Source of the DNA: Lyngbya confervoides BDU141951
Lineage (GTDB): Bacteria > Cyanobacteriota > Cyanobacteriia > Thermosynechococcales > Thermosynechococcaceae
Direction of reading: 5' to 3'
Length of the DNA: 64,000 nucleotides
NCBI RefSeq assembly: GCF_000817775.3
Contig: NZ_JTHE03000079.1
Location: 151,805 to 215,804, forward strand
The notes beneath the pieces are model-generated. The model was not told the origin of the DNA and did not search any database. It saw only the letters and a list, made by a program, of their open reading frames with translations. How positions within the stretch are numbered: the first letter of the stretch is position 1; each line of letters begins with the position of its first letter. Position numbers and translations under genes: made by a program. This document shows, one piece after another, positions 36,486 to 45,779 of this stretch.

Positions 36486-38615
36486 CTAGGCCATGATGGT
36501 CAGGGTTGCAGCATGATTCATAATCCAGGCGGTTGCCTCGGCTTCGGGGAGCGGCTGGGAAAAGTAGTAGCCTTGCACCATGTCGCAGGCCATAGACCTG
36601 AGATATTCCGCTTGCTCTAGAGTTTCGACCCCTTCGGCAACAGTGGTCATGTTCAAGGTTTTGGCCAGGGTGGTAATGATTTTTACAATTTCGCGGCTCT
36701 GCTGGTCTGTCTCAATCCGGTTAATAAAGGAACGGTCAATTTTTATCTCATTGAGGGGAAAGCGATGCAAATAGCTCAAGGATGAATAGCCGGTCCCAAA
36801 GTCATCCAAGCTGAGGGTGACTTGGCGCTTAAGCAAAGACCGAAACAGGGAGGTAAGCGACTCGTGATTTCCCATTAAAATGCTTTCGGTGATTTCCAAC
36901 TTCAGATACTGCCCGGAAATCCCGGTGGTGGTCAGGGCGCGATCGAGAGTTTCAACAAATTTCGCGTTTTGCAGTTGCTTACTAGAGAGATTAACGCTCA
37001 CTGAGAGGTCCACGAGGTGAGGAAATTGCGTCAGCCACTGCTTGATTTGTCGACAAGCGGTCCACAGAATTTGATCTCCCAACGGTTCAATCAGGCCACT
37101 TTCCTCCGCAATGGGGATAAATTCTGCGGGGGAGACAAACCCTCGGCGGGGATGTATCCAGCGGACTAAAGCCTCAAATCCAAGGAAACGACCGGTTTCA
37201 AGGTGGATAATCGGCTGATAATAGAGAGAAAAGTCCTGATTCTCTAGGGACAGTCGCAGGTCCCGCTCCAGTTCTAGCTGACGCAGCGAACTTTCATACA
37301 TGGACGGGTCAAATAGTTGCCAGCTGGCTTTGCCTCGCTTTTTGGATTGATACATGGCAATATCCGCATCTCTGAGCAATTCCTCCGCGCAGGCATAGTG
37401 GGGCGTGGCCATGACAATGCCAATGCTGGCGGTGGTAAAGAGCAGCTGTCCCTCAATCTGAAAGGGGATCGCCAATCGTTGATTAATGCGTTCCGCCACG
37501 CTAATGGCATCGTTGGTATGGTTGACCCGATCCAGTAAGACTGTAAATTCATCTCCCCCTAGTCGGGCAATGATATCTGCTGGACGAAGGGACTGCTGCA
37601 GGCGTTCGGCAACTTTCTGAAGTAGCTGATCGCCCAGATGATGGCCCAGGCTATCGTTAATGCTTTTAAAGCGATCGAGGTCAATAAACAGAACGGCAAA
37701 GCTTGAACCCGGTTCAATGCGGCTCTGCACTAGCCGCTGGGTGAGGGTGTCGATAAAGCAATTTCGATTGATCAGGCCGGTTAAACTATCGTGGTGGGCT
37801 TCATGGATGAGCTGGGTTTCGATCTCCTTGCGATCGCTGACGTCGTAGAGAATCCCATCGATCCTTAGCTGATTAGGTTTCTCGCGGGCGGCCTCCTCTA
37901 GGGTGTGGTCGTGAATATGCTGAGCCCTCACCCGGAGCCAGCGCGTGGATCCCTGTTGCGTAAGAATGCGATATTCCAGCTCAATGGCCGGAGTTTGGGT
38001 CAAGGACTCGAAGGCTTGCTGGACTGTACATCGGTCCTCAGGATGAACCATGTTGAACCAAAGCTGGGGATTGGCCATAAAGTGCGCCGCTGGGTAGCCT
38101 GAGATGGGTTCAATGGCGGGATTAATGTAAAGAAACTGGAGGGGATCCACGGTAACCGACCAGACCACTTCCTCCAGGGAGTTTAAGATACTTTCGAGTC
38201 GAGCTTCACTGCGGCGCAGCTTCTGTTCCGTTTGCTTGAGCTGCAAATGCACATTTACCCGAGCCAAGACCTCCTGCTCATGAAAGGGTTTGGCAATATA
38301 GTCCACAGCACCTAGCTCAAGGCCCTTAATTTTGCTGCCAGTATCCGCAAGGGCCGTCATAAAGATAATGGGAATGTTTTTCAGTCCCAGATCTTGACGA
38401 ATGATCTGACAGGTCTGAAACCCATCGCAGCCCGGCATCATCACGTCCAGGAGCATGAGGTCGGGTTGACGGCGCTGGACCTGCTGGATGGCTCGTTTCC
38501 CACTGGTGGCGATCGCCACTTCATATCCTGCATCGCTCAGCGTTTCGGACATTACCTCTAGATTTGTGGGGTTATCATCCACAATAAGAATTAATGCTGC
38601 GTAGGAAGGAGGCAT
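36486..38615 (-). CDS. Response regulator with PAS, GGDEF and EAL domains
   Basis: A 709-residue c-di-GMP signalling protein. Order: receiver (about 1-125, phospho-acceptor in DLMLLDVMMPG), PAS (about 140-260), GGDEF (about 280-450, with intact LGGDEF) and EAL (about 460-705, with intact FEALVRW and DDFGTGYSSL). Both catalytic motifs are complete, so it may make and break c-di-GMP, with input by phosphorylation and through the PAS pocket. No partner kinase is adjacent. I placed the start at MPPS; a TTG at 38648 is also in frame. c-di-GMP controls motility, phototaxis and aggregation in cyanobacteria. Confidence 0.9.
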   Translation of the reverse strand: MPPSYAALILIVDDNPTNLEVMSETLSDAGYEVAIATSGKRAIQQVQRRQPDLMLLDVMMPGCDGFQTCQIIRQDLGLKNIPIIFMTALADTGSKIKGLELGAVDYIAKPFHEQEVLARVNVHLQLKQTEQKLRRSEARLESILNSLEEVVWSVTVDPLQFLYINPAIEPISGYPAAHFMANPQLWFNMVHPEDRCTVQQAFESLTQTPAIELEYRILTQQGSTRWLRVRAQHIHDHTLEEAAREKPNQLRIDGILYDVSDRKEIETQLIHEAHHDSLTGLINRNCFIDTLTQRLVQSRIEPGSSFAVLFIDLDRFKSINDSLGHHLGDQLLQKVAERLQQSLRPADIIARLGGDEFTVLLDRVNHTNDAISVAERINQRLAIPFQIEGQLLFTTASIGIVMATPHYACAEELLRDADIAMYQSKKRGKASWQLFDPSMYESSLRQLELERDLRLSLENQDFSLYYQPIIHLETGRFLGFEALVRWIHPRRGFVSPAEFIPIAEESGLIEPLGDQILWTACRQIKQWLTQFPHLVDLSVSVNLSSKQLQNAKFVETLDRALTTTGISGQYLKLEITESILMGNHESLTSLFRSLLKRQVTLSLDDFGTGYSSLSYLHRFPLNEIKIDRSFINRIETDQQSREIVKIITTLAKTLNMTTVAEGVETLEQAEYLRSMACDMVQGYYFSQPLPEAEATAWIMNHAATLTIMA

Positions 38616-38773
38616 AGGACTCAGAATTTCTCTAAAGGGAGATTTCAATAATGTTGAACGCCGGTGATGGGTTGCGTTTGTAGGGATCTAGAACCGGACT
38701 TCATGAGCACTGGGAACTTAAGATGAGCAACGTCCGCGGCAAAGCGCCTGATTGTCCGTCATCCAGGCATTCT

Positions 38774-38815
38774 GTTTGAGTGCTGCAGTTTGAGTGCTGC
38801 AGTTTGAGTGCCGCA
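38774..38815 (+). repeat. Three tandem 14-bp repeats
   Basis: GTTTGAGTGCTGCA occurs three times in a row. The third copy has C for T at position 11. No similar repeat was noticed elsewhere in the window. It lies in the gene-poor region upstream of the GGDEF-EAL gene. Confidence 0.85.
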
Positions 38816-39393
38816 GCTGTGCACAGGCAGAGCAGACAAGCTCAGCTTGCACCAGGGCTGAGCCTCTGTGGGTTGATCGCATCTTCAGTCCATGGCACTC
38901 TGGAGAATCCGGTTGGGCAGAGGGAGAGAACGTGCGTTTACATCCCTCTTTCTGGGCCAAGGCCAATCCCTGTGACCGCCTTTGGACGCCCGGCCAGTCG
39001 TCTCTCCCCTGAAGTTGATCGGATCGCCGACTTGGGCCATGAATGACCTGGACGCAGGAAAGGCAGGGCATCGGGGTCTGACTGGCCCTGGAAGGATGAG
39101 CGATCCCAGAGACCTTGCAATTGCGGACGCCCCTTAAAACCCTGTCCACTCCCTCCACAACTCTATTCATTGAGCGCCCCCCGGTCGCCGGAACTTTGAC
39201 TGTGTTCATTGTTCCCCGGCGGATCGAGTAACTGTCAGAACACTAATTTGGCAGTGCTGTAGCAAACCGCTCAATTTCAGCCCTCTCCCCTTGCTCCCAA
39301 CCCTGACAGCGACCAAGATTGCGATTCGGAAGGGTTTATCGGGTCGGCTTCCGAATGTTGCACAGTGAAAAAATAGCGGAAATCTCTTTTAAA

Positions 39394-39457
39394 GTCCTTT
39401 CCTGTAAAGTCTTTTCCGGCCTGGGATCAAGGTAGACCCTCTTAAGAGGGAAAAGAC
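39394..39457. repeat. Direct and inverted repeats with a 14-bp perfect palindrome
   Basis: AAAGTCCTTTCC and AAAGTCTTTTCC form a near-perfect direct repeat. GTCTTTTCC at 39409-39417 pairs with GGAAAAGAC at 39449-39457, and inside lies the perfect palindrome CCCTCTTAAGAGGG at 39437-39450. The inner and outer pairings exclude each other in part, so two RNA shapes are possible, or the palindrome is a protein-binding site. Confidence 0.6.
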
Positions 39458-39629
39458 CCTGGCTGATGAGATTGTTTTGTATTTTATCTAAATAATCTGG
39501 GGGATTGGAGGACTCAATGCAGAGGAAGATTGTTGTGAATAGGGACAAAAATTGATCTTTAGTTTGGGATCAGATTGATGATTTTTTTCAAATGAAACAA
39601 GAAATTCCGGCAAGGCGGTCCTGCTGGCC

Positions 39630-40643
39630 TTAGGCACCGATCCCCTTCGTCGGGCCTGAGGCGGGAACATATCCATGGGTTTGAAACCAAGTCACGGCAT
39701 CTGCCAGGGCCTGTCGAATGGGGGTTTGAGGCAGTCCCAGGGTTTGGATGGCCCGATCCGAACAGTAAAACATATTTTGACGGGCCATCTGTACCCCAGA
39801 CACCGGAACCGTAGGCGATTTGCCCAGGGCCGCCAGCACATATTCATCGATCCAGGCTGCGATCAGGGGAATCCAGAAGGGAACGGCATAGCGTGGCGCT
39901 GGCAGGCCAGTCAGGTCGGCCAGGATGTGGAGAATGTCCTGAAGGCTCAGATTTTGATTGCCCAGGATATAGCGATGGCCCGTCTTTCCCCGATGCAGAG
40001 CTTGAAGATGCCCCTGGGCCACATCTCGCACATCAATGAGATTCAGGCCTGTATCTAAATAGGCGGGCATCTGACGACGCAAAAACCGGAGAATAATTTC
40101 GCCCGTGGGGGTGGGCTTGATATCCCAGGGGCCAATGGGCGTACTGGGATTAACAATGACGATATCCTGACCCTGATCACTGGCTTTGTGGGCTTCCTGC
40201 TCAGCCCAGTATTTTGATTTTTTATAGGCTCCAATCAGCTTCTCTGGGGGGCTTTGATAGGTTTCGTCAGCAATATGACCATCCGCTGGCACCCCAATGG
40301 CCGCCACGGAGCTGGTGTAAACCGTGCGCTCAATGCCGGCGGCGCGAGCGGCCGCCAAGATATTGCGCGTTCCCAACACGTTGGACTGATAAAGCGCCTC
40401 GCCATCGCGTCGCCAAAGGCTGTAGTGGGCAGCCACATGAAAAAGCACCTGACAGCCGCGCAGCTGTTGCGCCAGCGCCTCATCATTGAGGGTGGCCGTC
40501 ACCGTTTCCACCTCCAATCCCGTCAGGTTGTCCAAACAGCTATGGGGACGCACCAGCGCCTTAACGGTGTATCCCTGACTCACCAGCAATCGAATTAAAT
40601 TAGCCCCGACAAATCCGGTGCCCCCGGTTACAAAACATTTCAT
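39630..40643 (-). CDS. hpnA: Hopanoid-associated sugar epimerase HpnA
   Basis: A 337-residue extended SDR of the NAD-dependent epimerase family. The Rossmann motif TGGTGFVG lies at about 7-14, TSSVAA holds the catalytic Ser/Thr region and YKKSK is the YxxxK pair. The pattern VLFHVAAHYSLWRRD and NPSTPIGPWDIKPTPTG is typical of HpnA, often found with hopanoid biosynthesis genes. No other hopanoid genes are seen here. It is the last gene of a leftward row with an ABC exporter ATPase (16-base gap) and permease. The substrate, probably a nucleotide sugar, is unknown. Confidence 0.85.
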   Translation of the reverse strand: MKCFVTGGTGFVGANLIRLLVSQGYTVKALVRPHSCLDNLTGLEVETVTATLNDEALAQQLRGCQVLFHVAAHYSLWRRDGEALYQSNVLGTRNILAAARAAGIERTVYTSSVAAIGVPADGHIADETYQSPPEKLIGAYKKSKYWAEQEAHKASDQGQDIVIVNPSTPIGPWDIKPTPTGEIILRFLRRQMPAYLDTGLNLIDVRDVAQGHLQALHRGKTGHRYILGNQNLSLQDILHILADLTGLPAPRYAVPFWIPLIAAWIDEYVLAALGKSPTVPVSGVQMARQNMFYCSDRAIQTLGLPQTPIRQALADAVTWFQTHGYVPASGPTKGIGA

Positions 40644-40659
40644 GGTTCAATCCCCTATG

Positions 40660-41439
40660 CTATGGCTGCGCCTCGTTCATATCCACTCCCTGGGGGGGCT
40701 GTTGGGGAATCCTCCCGTCTTCGAGATACAAGACCCGATCCGCTAAATCCATGATCCGGGCATCGTGGGTGACCATGAGTACCGTGCAGCCCTCCTCCTT
40801 AGCCAGGGCGCGCAGCAGCTCTAAAATGGTTCGTCCCCGCCGCGAGTCGAGGGCTGCGGTGGGTTCGTCCGCCATAATCAGCGGCGGCTTTCCGGCCAGG
40901 GCGCGGGCGATCGCCACGCGCTGCTTCTGTCCCCCAGACAAATCCTGGGGTAGGCTATGGCGCTTATCGTCGAGTCCCACCTGGTTGAGCATGTATCGGG
41001 CCTGATCTTGGGCCTGCCGCCCCTTGAGTCCCTTCAGATTAAGGGCCACTTCAATATTCTCCACGGCAGTTAGCGCTGGAAACAGGTTAAATCCCTGGAA
41101 GATAAAGCCAATATTTTGAATCCGAAACTCCGCCAAGCGCCGCCGAGACAGACGAGTGATCTCCACGCCCAACAGCCTGACGTGACCGGCCGTGGGCGTC
41201 AGAATGCCTCCCAGAATGGACAAAAGCGTGGTTTTGCCGGACCCCGAAGGTCCCATCAAAAGATGAATGTCTCCACTGCGAATCTTTAAGTCAATCTCCG
41301 TCAGCGCCTGAAACACCAGATCTCCGTTCCGGTAGGTCATGGACACCTTCTCCGCCACAATGGCATGGGTTGGACGCTCCTGAACGGGATTCAACACAGG
41401 TTGGGAGATAAATGCCGGATTTAACTTAGACAAAAACAT
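40660..41439 (-). CDS. DevA-type ABC exporter ATP-binding protein
   Basis: A 259-residue ABC ATPase of the MacB/DevA group: Walker A GPSGSGKTT, signature LSGGQKQR, Walker B LIMADEPTAALD, His in VTHD. In cyanobacteria these partner with DevC-type permeases and usually a DevB membrane-fusion protein to move glycolipids or other envelope material across the wall. The permease gene is directly upstream (27-base gap) and hpnA directly downstream. No devB is present in the window. Confidence 0.87.
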   Translation of the reverse strand: MFLSKLNPAFISQPVLNPVQERPTHAIVAEKVSMTYRNGDLVFQALTEIDLKIRSGDIHLLMGPSGSGKTTLLSILGGILTPTAGHVRLLGVEITRLSRRRLAEFRIQNIGFIFQGFNLFPALTAVENIEVALNLKGLKGRQAQDQARYMLNQVGLDDKRHSLPQDLSGGQKQRVAIARALAGKPPLIMADEPTAALDSRRGRTILELLRALAKEEGCTVLMVTHDARIMDLADRVLYLEDGRIPQQPPQGVDMNEAQP

Positions 41440-41466
41440 GAAGACGTGGCAGCTCAGGGGGAATCC

Positions 41467-42657
41467 CTAGGACTTGAACACAATAGCAGGATCGAGACGC
41501 GTCACTTTTTGAATGGCAAAAATCGCAGCCCCGCTGCACATCACCACCGTCACCACAAAAACCGCAGCTGCTGTGACCGGATTAATGAGAATCTGAATCG
41601 CTTGGGCATTGAGGGTCCAGGACCCTACGCCCATACTCAATAGCATACCGGGGATATACCCCAGCACCGCCATCCACAGCGCCTGTTCTAAAATGACCCG
41701 GTAAATAAACCAGTCTGAGGATCCCATGGCCTTGAGGGTGCCAAACTCCCGAATGTGGTCTGCAACGGAGGAGTAGAGGATTTGCCCCACCACCACGGTC
41801 CCCACAATCACCCCCACCACCGCTCCTAGGCCGAGAATGTAGCCGACACCGGTGCTATTGCGCCAGTAGTCCTGGGTAATTTGGGCCAGCTCGGCCTGAG
41901 TCACCACCCGACTACCGGGGAAGGTGTTCATTAAGCGCTGCTTGAGCGCCGCAAGGGAAGTATCTGACGTTGCCCGAATTAAGACAAAGCTAATTTCGCT
42001 CTCGCTAGAAAGGGGCGGGGGAGGATCGGGACTGTCTGAGGCGGGGGCGATGGGAGAGTTGAAGGCGTTGGCATTTTCCAGGGATGTAAAGACAAAGGGA
42101 TTGGAGACAATGGAGCGAACCCCGTCGGTAATCCCCACCACCCTGGCGCGGTAGGATCCAATTTCCGCCGTATGGTTAATGCCGCTCACATCTAGGGATT
42201 CTTGGTCTAACGCATCAACGGTGATGGTGTAGGGCTGGTCGAGATCGGATAGCTGGCCTGCCACTAGAGGTTGGGGATTAAACAGATCCCCTTGCGGATC
42301 CAGGCCGATAATCCGAATCACGGAGAGTTCTCCAAAGGCGTAGCGCCAGATGGATCCTCGGCTCACTAAGGCCTCTGCCTCTGCAACCCCTTCCACGGTT
42401 TTGGCTTCGGTAGCCCATCGATAGGGAATGGGTAAGGTGAGATCCAGGTGTCGCATGTCTTCATGGGCCATCCACAGATCCGCCTCCGCGTGATCAATGA
42501 GGATCGTAGAGGAGCGTGTAAATCCGTTGTAGATCCCGGTTTGGATGGTGACCAGCCCCACGGCAAACATGATTCCGGCTTGGGCTACAATGAACCGCGG
42601 CAGGTCGAAAAACAAATTTTTGCGGGCAATCGAAACCATGGGCACAAGGCGCAACAA
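41467..42657 (-). CDS. DevC-type ABC transporter permease (FtsX family)
   Basis: A 396-residue permease with one TM near the N-terminus, a large periplasmic domain of about 230 residues and three TM segments in the last third (GYILGLGAVVGVIVGTVVVGQ and following), the FtsX/MacB layout. It matches the DevC family (MVSIARKNLFFDLPRFIVAQAGI). It forms an exporter with the ATPase encoded next. A start at MVSIAR (42639) is equally plausible. The cargo may be a lipid modified by HpnA, which is inference from gene order. Confidence 0.85.
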   Translation of the reverse strand: MLRLVPMVSIARKNLFFDLPRFIVAQAGIMFAVGLVTIQTGIYNGFTRSSTILIDHAEADLWMAHEDMRHLDLTLPIPYRWATEAKTVEGVAEAEALVSRGSIWRYAFGELSVIRIIGLDPQGDLFNPQPLVAGQLSDLDQPYTITVDALDQESLDVSGINHTAEIGSYRARVVGITDGVRSIVSNPFVFTSLENANAFNSPIAPASDSPDPPPPLSSESEISFVLIRATSDTSLAALKQRLMNTFPGSRVVTQAELAQITQDYWRNSTGVGYILGLGAVVGVIVGTVVVGQILYSSVADHIREFGTLKAMGSSDWFIYRVILEQALWMAVLGYIPGMLLSMGVGSWTLNAQAIQILINPVTAAAVFVVTVVMCSGAAIFAIQKVTRLDPAIVFKS

Positions 42658-42694
42658 CAGCAGTAGAGCTTACCTATAAGCTTAACGGTCTTTG

Positions 42695-42746
42695 CCGGGG
42701 GTGAGCATGCCTCCCCCCGGATCCGGGCAGTCTTCAAACAGCCCGG
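42695..42746 (-). terminator. Two tandem GC-rich hairpins after mltA
   Basis: Reading leftward after the mltA stop, CCGGGC pairs with GCCCGG (42723-42746, 12-base loop), then a ten-pair stem with one bulge closes around CATGC (42695-42720). No T-run follows. The pair probably ends the mltA transcript and insulates the devC row downstream. Confidence 0.5.
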
Positions 42747-42750
42747 CTGG

Positions 42751-43914
42751 CTACTGTTTCAACAGCAGGTAGTAGAGTTTCCCAACATGATTTACCAGTC
42801 CTGCGCGGGTGCGAGCTGGTTCGCCTGTTCCCATGAAAATATCTACCCGCCCCGGTCCCTTGATGGCGCTGCCCGTGTCTTGGTCCAGAACAAAGCGGCT
42901 AATGGGTTGAAACTCAATTTGGCCTGGGGCAGTATAAACCGGTAGCTTGGTTTGCACCAGGGCTAAGGCCCCCGGCGGCATGAGGGATTTGTCGGTGGCG
43001 ATGGATCGTTCGGCACTGACCGGAACGCCCAGGCTGCCTGTGGCCGGTGCCCCGTTGGTTTCTCTGAAAAAGATAAATCGGTTATTGCGCGGAATGTAGC
43101 TATCCAGCTGTTGGGGATTCTCTGTAAAATATTGAATCAGCTTCGGCAAACTCAGCTCATCGGCCTTAAATCGCCCATCTTGAATGAGCTCTTTGCCAAG
43201 ACTGACGTAGTCGTAGTTTGTTTTGCCGTCAAACCCAATGCTCATGGTGCTGCCATCGGTGAGCTGCAGACGAGCCGATCCCTGCACCTGGACAAGATAG
43301 GCTTCCAAGCGATCCTTGAGCCAGACCAACTCATTTCCGCGCAGTTTTCCCCCCAGACCGTCCTTCCCCTCTAGCGTGGCTCGGGTGGGATGGGGCTGGG
43401 GCCAGGAAGATAGATCGCGGGGGGCGCGGTAGAGGGGATAGCGATAGGTTGAGGTGCGAATACGGCTGGCGGAATAGGTGGGCTCAAAATAGGCGGTAAA
43501 CTCCACTCTCCCCTGACCATCCTTACCCACGGATTCGTAGAGTACAAATTCTTGTTGTACCCTCTGGGCTAGGTCCTGAGGCGTTTTGGCCAGGCGCACC
43601 AGTTCTCGAAAGCGACGCAGACTGCGGATGACGCGATCGCGCGTGAAGTCGGGGAGCGCATAGTTTTGATAGGCTTTAACGGCGGAGTCGGTGCCCAAAT
43701 ACCTCAGGCTATGGTCAATGGATCGCAGGAGGGTTTTGTAGTCCCCGCGCGATCCTGAGGCATAGGTCCACAGCTGCGTATCCACCAGCTGATCGGTGGA
43801 CCAAGGACGGACGGTTGTCTGTCTCAAAGGCGCGGCCTGCACCTGGATGGCCCCTCCTACAGCCAGGTTTAAACTACAGACTAGAACAGCAGCGGATTTC
43901 AGCCAAACACTCAA
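42751..43914 (-). CDS. mltA: Murein transglycosylase A (MltA)
   Basis: A 387-residue lytic transglycosylase with a signal peptide (hydrophobic 5-22, cleavage after QVQA). The family core is clear: FTAYFEPTYSAS, the LVWLKDRLEAYLVQVQGSARL motif with Gly-Ser, and the C-terminal 3D domain with catalytic Asp (LDQDTGSAIKGPGRVDIFMGTG). It cleaves the MurNAc-GlcNAc bond of peptidoglycan with formation of 1,6-anhydro ends. The start is an uncommon TTG, supported by GAGGTG eight bases upstream. The small gene just upstream may be co-transcribed. Confidence 0.9.
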   Translation of the reverse strand: MSVWLKSAAVLVCSLNLAVGGAIQVQAAPLRQTTVRPWSTDQLVDTQLWTYASGSRGDYKTLLRSIDHSLRYLGTDSAVKAYQNYALPDFTRDRVIRSLRRFRELVRLAKTPQDLAQRVQQEFVLYESVGKDGQGRVEFTAYFEPTYSASRIRTSTYRYPLYRAPRDLSSWPQPHPTRATLEGKDGLGGKLRGNELVWLKDRLEAYLVQVQGSARLQLTDGSTMSIGFDGKTNYDYVSLGKELIQDGRFKADELSLPKLIQYFTENPQQLDSYIPRNNRFIFFRETNGAPATGSLGVPVSAERSIATDKSLMPPGALALVQTKLPVYTAPGQIEFQPISRFVLDQDTGSAIKGPGRVDIFMGTGEPARTRAGLVNHVGKLYYLLLKQ

Positions 43915-43939
43915 GCGGACACCTCACGATTTTGCGCCA

Positions 43940-44191
43940 TCAGAAACGGTCGACGCTAGAAGTGAAGACCGGTTCCACGCGAATTGCAACAATTTTTGAA
44001 GGCCGCACCACCATATACTCTCCCTGGATAGTTTTCAAGGGAACGTTAATAAACTCTTGGGAATCCGACCGCGGCACAATTTCATTGCTGTACCACTGCT
44101 GAAACTCCTGAATTGTGGCAAATCGAACTTCTTCACGGTGTCCTCCCTCCAGGATCAGGTGGACAGCAAATGCGTTGGGGGTACGGGCCAT
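43940..44191 (-). CDS. Small conserved cyanobacterial protein, function unknown
   Basis: An 83-residue soluble protein (MARTPNAFAVHLILEGG) with alternating beta stretches and a short helix (TIQEFQQWYSNEI). Sequence style and codon usage are those of a real gene, and the pattern feels familiar from cyanobacterial genomes, but I cannot name a family. It ends 25 bases before mltA on the same strand. There is no Shine-Dalgarno, which is common in cyanobacteria. Confidence 0.65.
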   Translation of the reverse strand: MARTPNAFAVHLILEGGHREEVRFATIQEFQQWYSNEIVPRSDSQEFINVPLKTIQGEYMVVRPSKIVAIRVEPVFTSSVDRF

Positions 44192-44348
44192 ATGCGAGAT
44201 CTTAAACTGGGTGAATTGAACTCATTATGCGCAAAACCCCTGCCAAAATTATCGTTAGGCTGGGAGGGATGCGGTTATCACCAGCCGCCATCGGTGCGGT
44301 GATGGATTGTGTCCATTGCAGCAACCCTCTACAGGAGTGACACCCAGT

Positions 44349-45701
44349 ATGTCTTTGACGGAATCCCTGGCCCAAGCTGGCCATCTGCGGCAGCAGGTCC
44401 TTGATGCCCTTTTAGAGGCGGAGGGGACCGCAGCCGTTGCCCTGGAAACCTACAGCGCCCAGAAAATGGCTCAGCTCTCCCAGTCTGCCTACAAGGGCAG
44501 CGATCGCACCGAATTTGTCCTGGATCAGTTTTTAACCGCAGGCCGTATCGACGGGCAATCTCCCCTAGACTGGTACCTGAGCCAGCATGCAGAGCTATCA
44601 GCCCAGGCGCGATCGCAAATTCAATCCTGGCAGCAGGGATTTTTAGGGCTGTTTCAGGTCATGGATCAAAGGAATAATCTCACCTTTGAGGTGATGAACT
44701 GGCTGACCGCAAAGCGATATGCCCTGGGGGTCTTCCCCGCCCAGAGCCCGGCTAGGCCGCTGCAGGTGGGGGAAGTGATTCAAGGTCATCTGGTCCCCCT
44801 GGACTCCACCCTTTGGATGTTCACAGGGCCACAGCTGCGTCTGGGTAAGCTGGGCGAGGCGAAGCTGGCTGTGGTCATCGGGAGTTTTCGCCAGAACCAC
44901 GGTGAGTTCCTGTACGGGGATGCCCCGGATTTACTCGCGGCGGCTTGGGCCTCGGTGGAGCGCAGCCACCAGAGTTTCATGGACTTTTTTGGCGGACCCG
45001 TGGTGACGCTCTCGGGTGCCCAACTGCATCGTCAGCTGGAGGACTTTCAAGCCCATTTAGCCCAGCAGCAGATCGACGCCAGCGGGCTGGACGGATCTAA
45101 AACCCTGCAGGATCTGTCGGCGGAGGCGGGGCAATCGACGCATGAAGTGACCTCCCGGCTTGCGGCCCTGGGCCTGGATGCTCAGGCTAGCGAGCGACTG
45201 ATCTCGGAGCGATCGCTGGCCCAGATGATGCGCCCCACCCTGGAACTGCCCCCATCGCTGCGCCATGCTCCCCAGGTGACCGTGATCACCGATGCTCGGG
45301 GCGGCCAGGTGTTTCTAGAGAACTATCAGGCCCTGTGCCAGACCCTGGCGCAGATCGACCAAACTCCACCGGACCAGCTTCAGACCCTGGCCCAGGCTTA
45401 CCTAAGCGATCCCAACTTTAAGCCCTTTGTTTGGCAGCAGCTGGCCGAAGCGAGGCCCGAGGCCCTGGAGCAGTTTTTGCGGCGGGGCCTCAATCAGCCG
45501 CAGTTTGAGCTGCATCGAGATTTGGCGTCTTTACTGGCCCAATCTTGGGATGATCTGAGGCCCCAGCTGCCTGAAACGGCCAGCGTCCCACTGCATCTGC
45601 ATGAATTGTTTCAGCGCGCCGTGGCAAAGGTGGGGGCACCCGCTGCCTCCAAGCAGTCTAGAAACAAGAGACCGTCCAGGTCCAAAGGTGGCTTTGGCTA
45701 G
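44349..45701 (+). CDS. Large soluble protein of unknown function
   Basis: A 450-residue acidic protein that I do not recognise. It is predominantly helical and Gln/Leu/Ala-rich, with a short beta-rich part near 140-190 (VIQGHLVPLDSTLWMFTGPQ, LAVVIGSFRQNH). It ends in a basic glycine tail (SRSKGGFG). There is no signal peptide or TM segment. AGGAG precedes the ATG at 44349, which I prefer to an upstream in-frame start at 44307. It is followed 78 bases later by the AI-2E family gene on the same strand. The helical N-terminal half could be an interaction surface. Confidence 0.7.
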   Translation: MSLTESLAQAGHLRQQVLDALLEAEGTAAVALETYSAQKMAQLSQSAYKGSDRTEFVLDQFLTAGRIDGQSPLDWYLSQHAELSAQARSQIQSWQQGFLGLFQVMDQRNNLTFEVMNWLTAKRYALGVFPAQSPARPLQVGEVIQGHLVPLDSTLWMFTGPQLRLGKLGEAKLAVVIGSFRQNHGEFLYGDAPDLLAAAWASVERSHQSFMDFFGGPVVTLSGAQLHRQLEDFQAHLAQQQIDASGLDGSKTLQDLSAEAGQSTHEVTSRLAALGLDAQASERLISERSLAQMMRPTLELPPSLRHAPQVTVITDARGGQVFLENYQALCQTLAQIDQTPPDQLQTLAQAYLSDPNFKPFVWQQLAEARPEALEQFLRRGLNQPQFELHRDLASLLAQSWDDLRPQLPETASVPLHLHELFQRAVAKVGAPAASKQSRNKRPSRSKGGFG

Positions 45702-45779
45702 GATGATGCTGCATCTGTGTAACTCCAAGCCTCAGGAAAACTGATTTTTCCGGCTTGACCGCAACGGTTTGTGTCCACC

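Larger units (their letters stand above)
38616..39629. other. Gene-poor region of about 1 kb with repeats
   Basis: This is the longest stretch without a convincing gene. Minus- and plus-strand frames of up to 163 codons occur, but their composition (Cys- and Ser-rich, no motif) does not look like protein. The left part holds three 14-bp tandem repeats. The part 39340-39500 holds direct and inverted repeats and is AT-richer. An unannotated RNA gene is possible. Confidence 0.5.

Noticed and set aside
38718..39209. A 163-codon minus-strand open frame in the gene-poor region
   Set aside because: Composition is Cys/Ser/Arg-rich with no motif, it crosses the tandem repeats, and no ribosome site precedes it.
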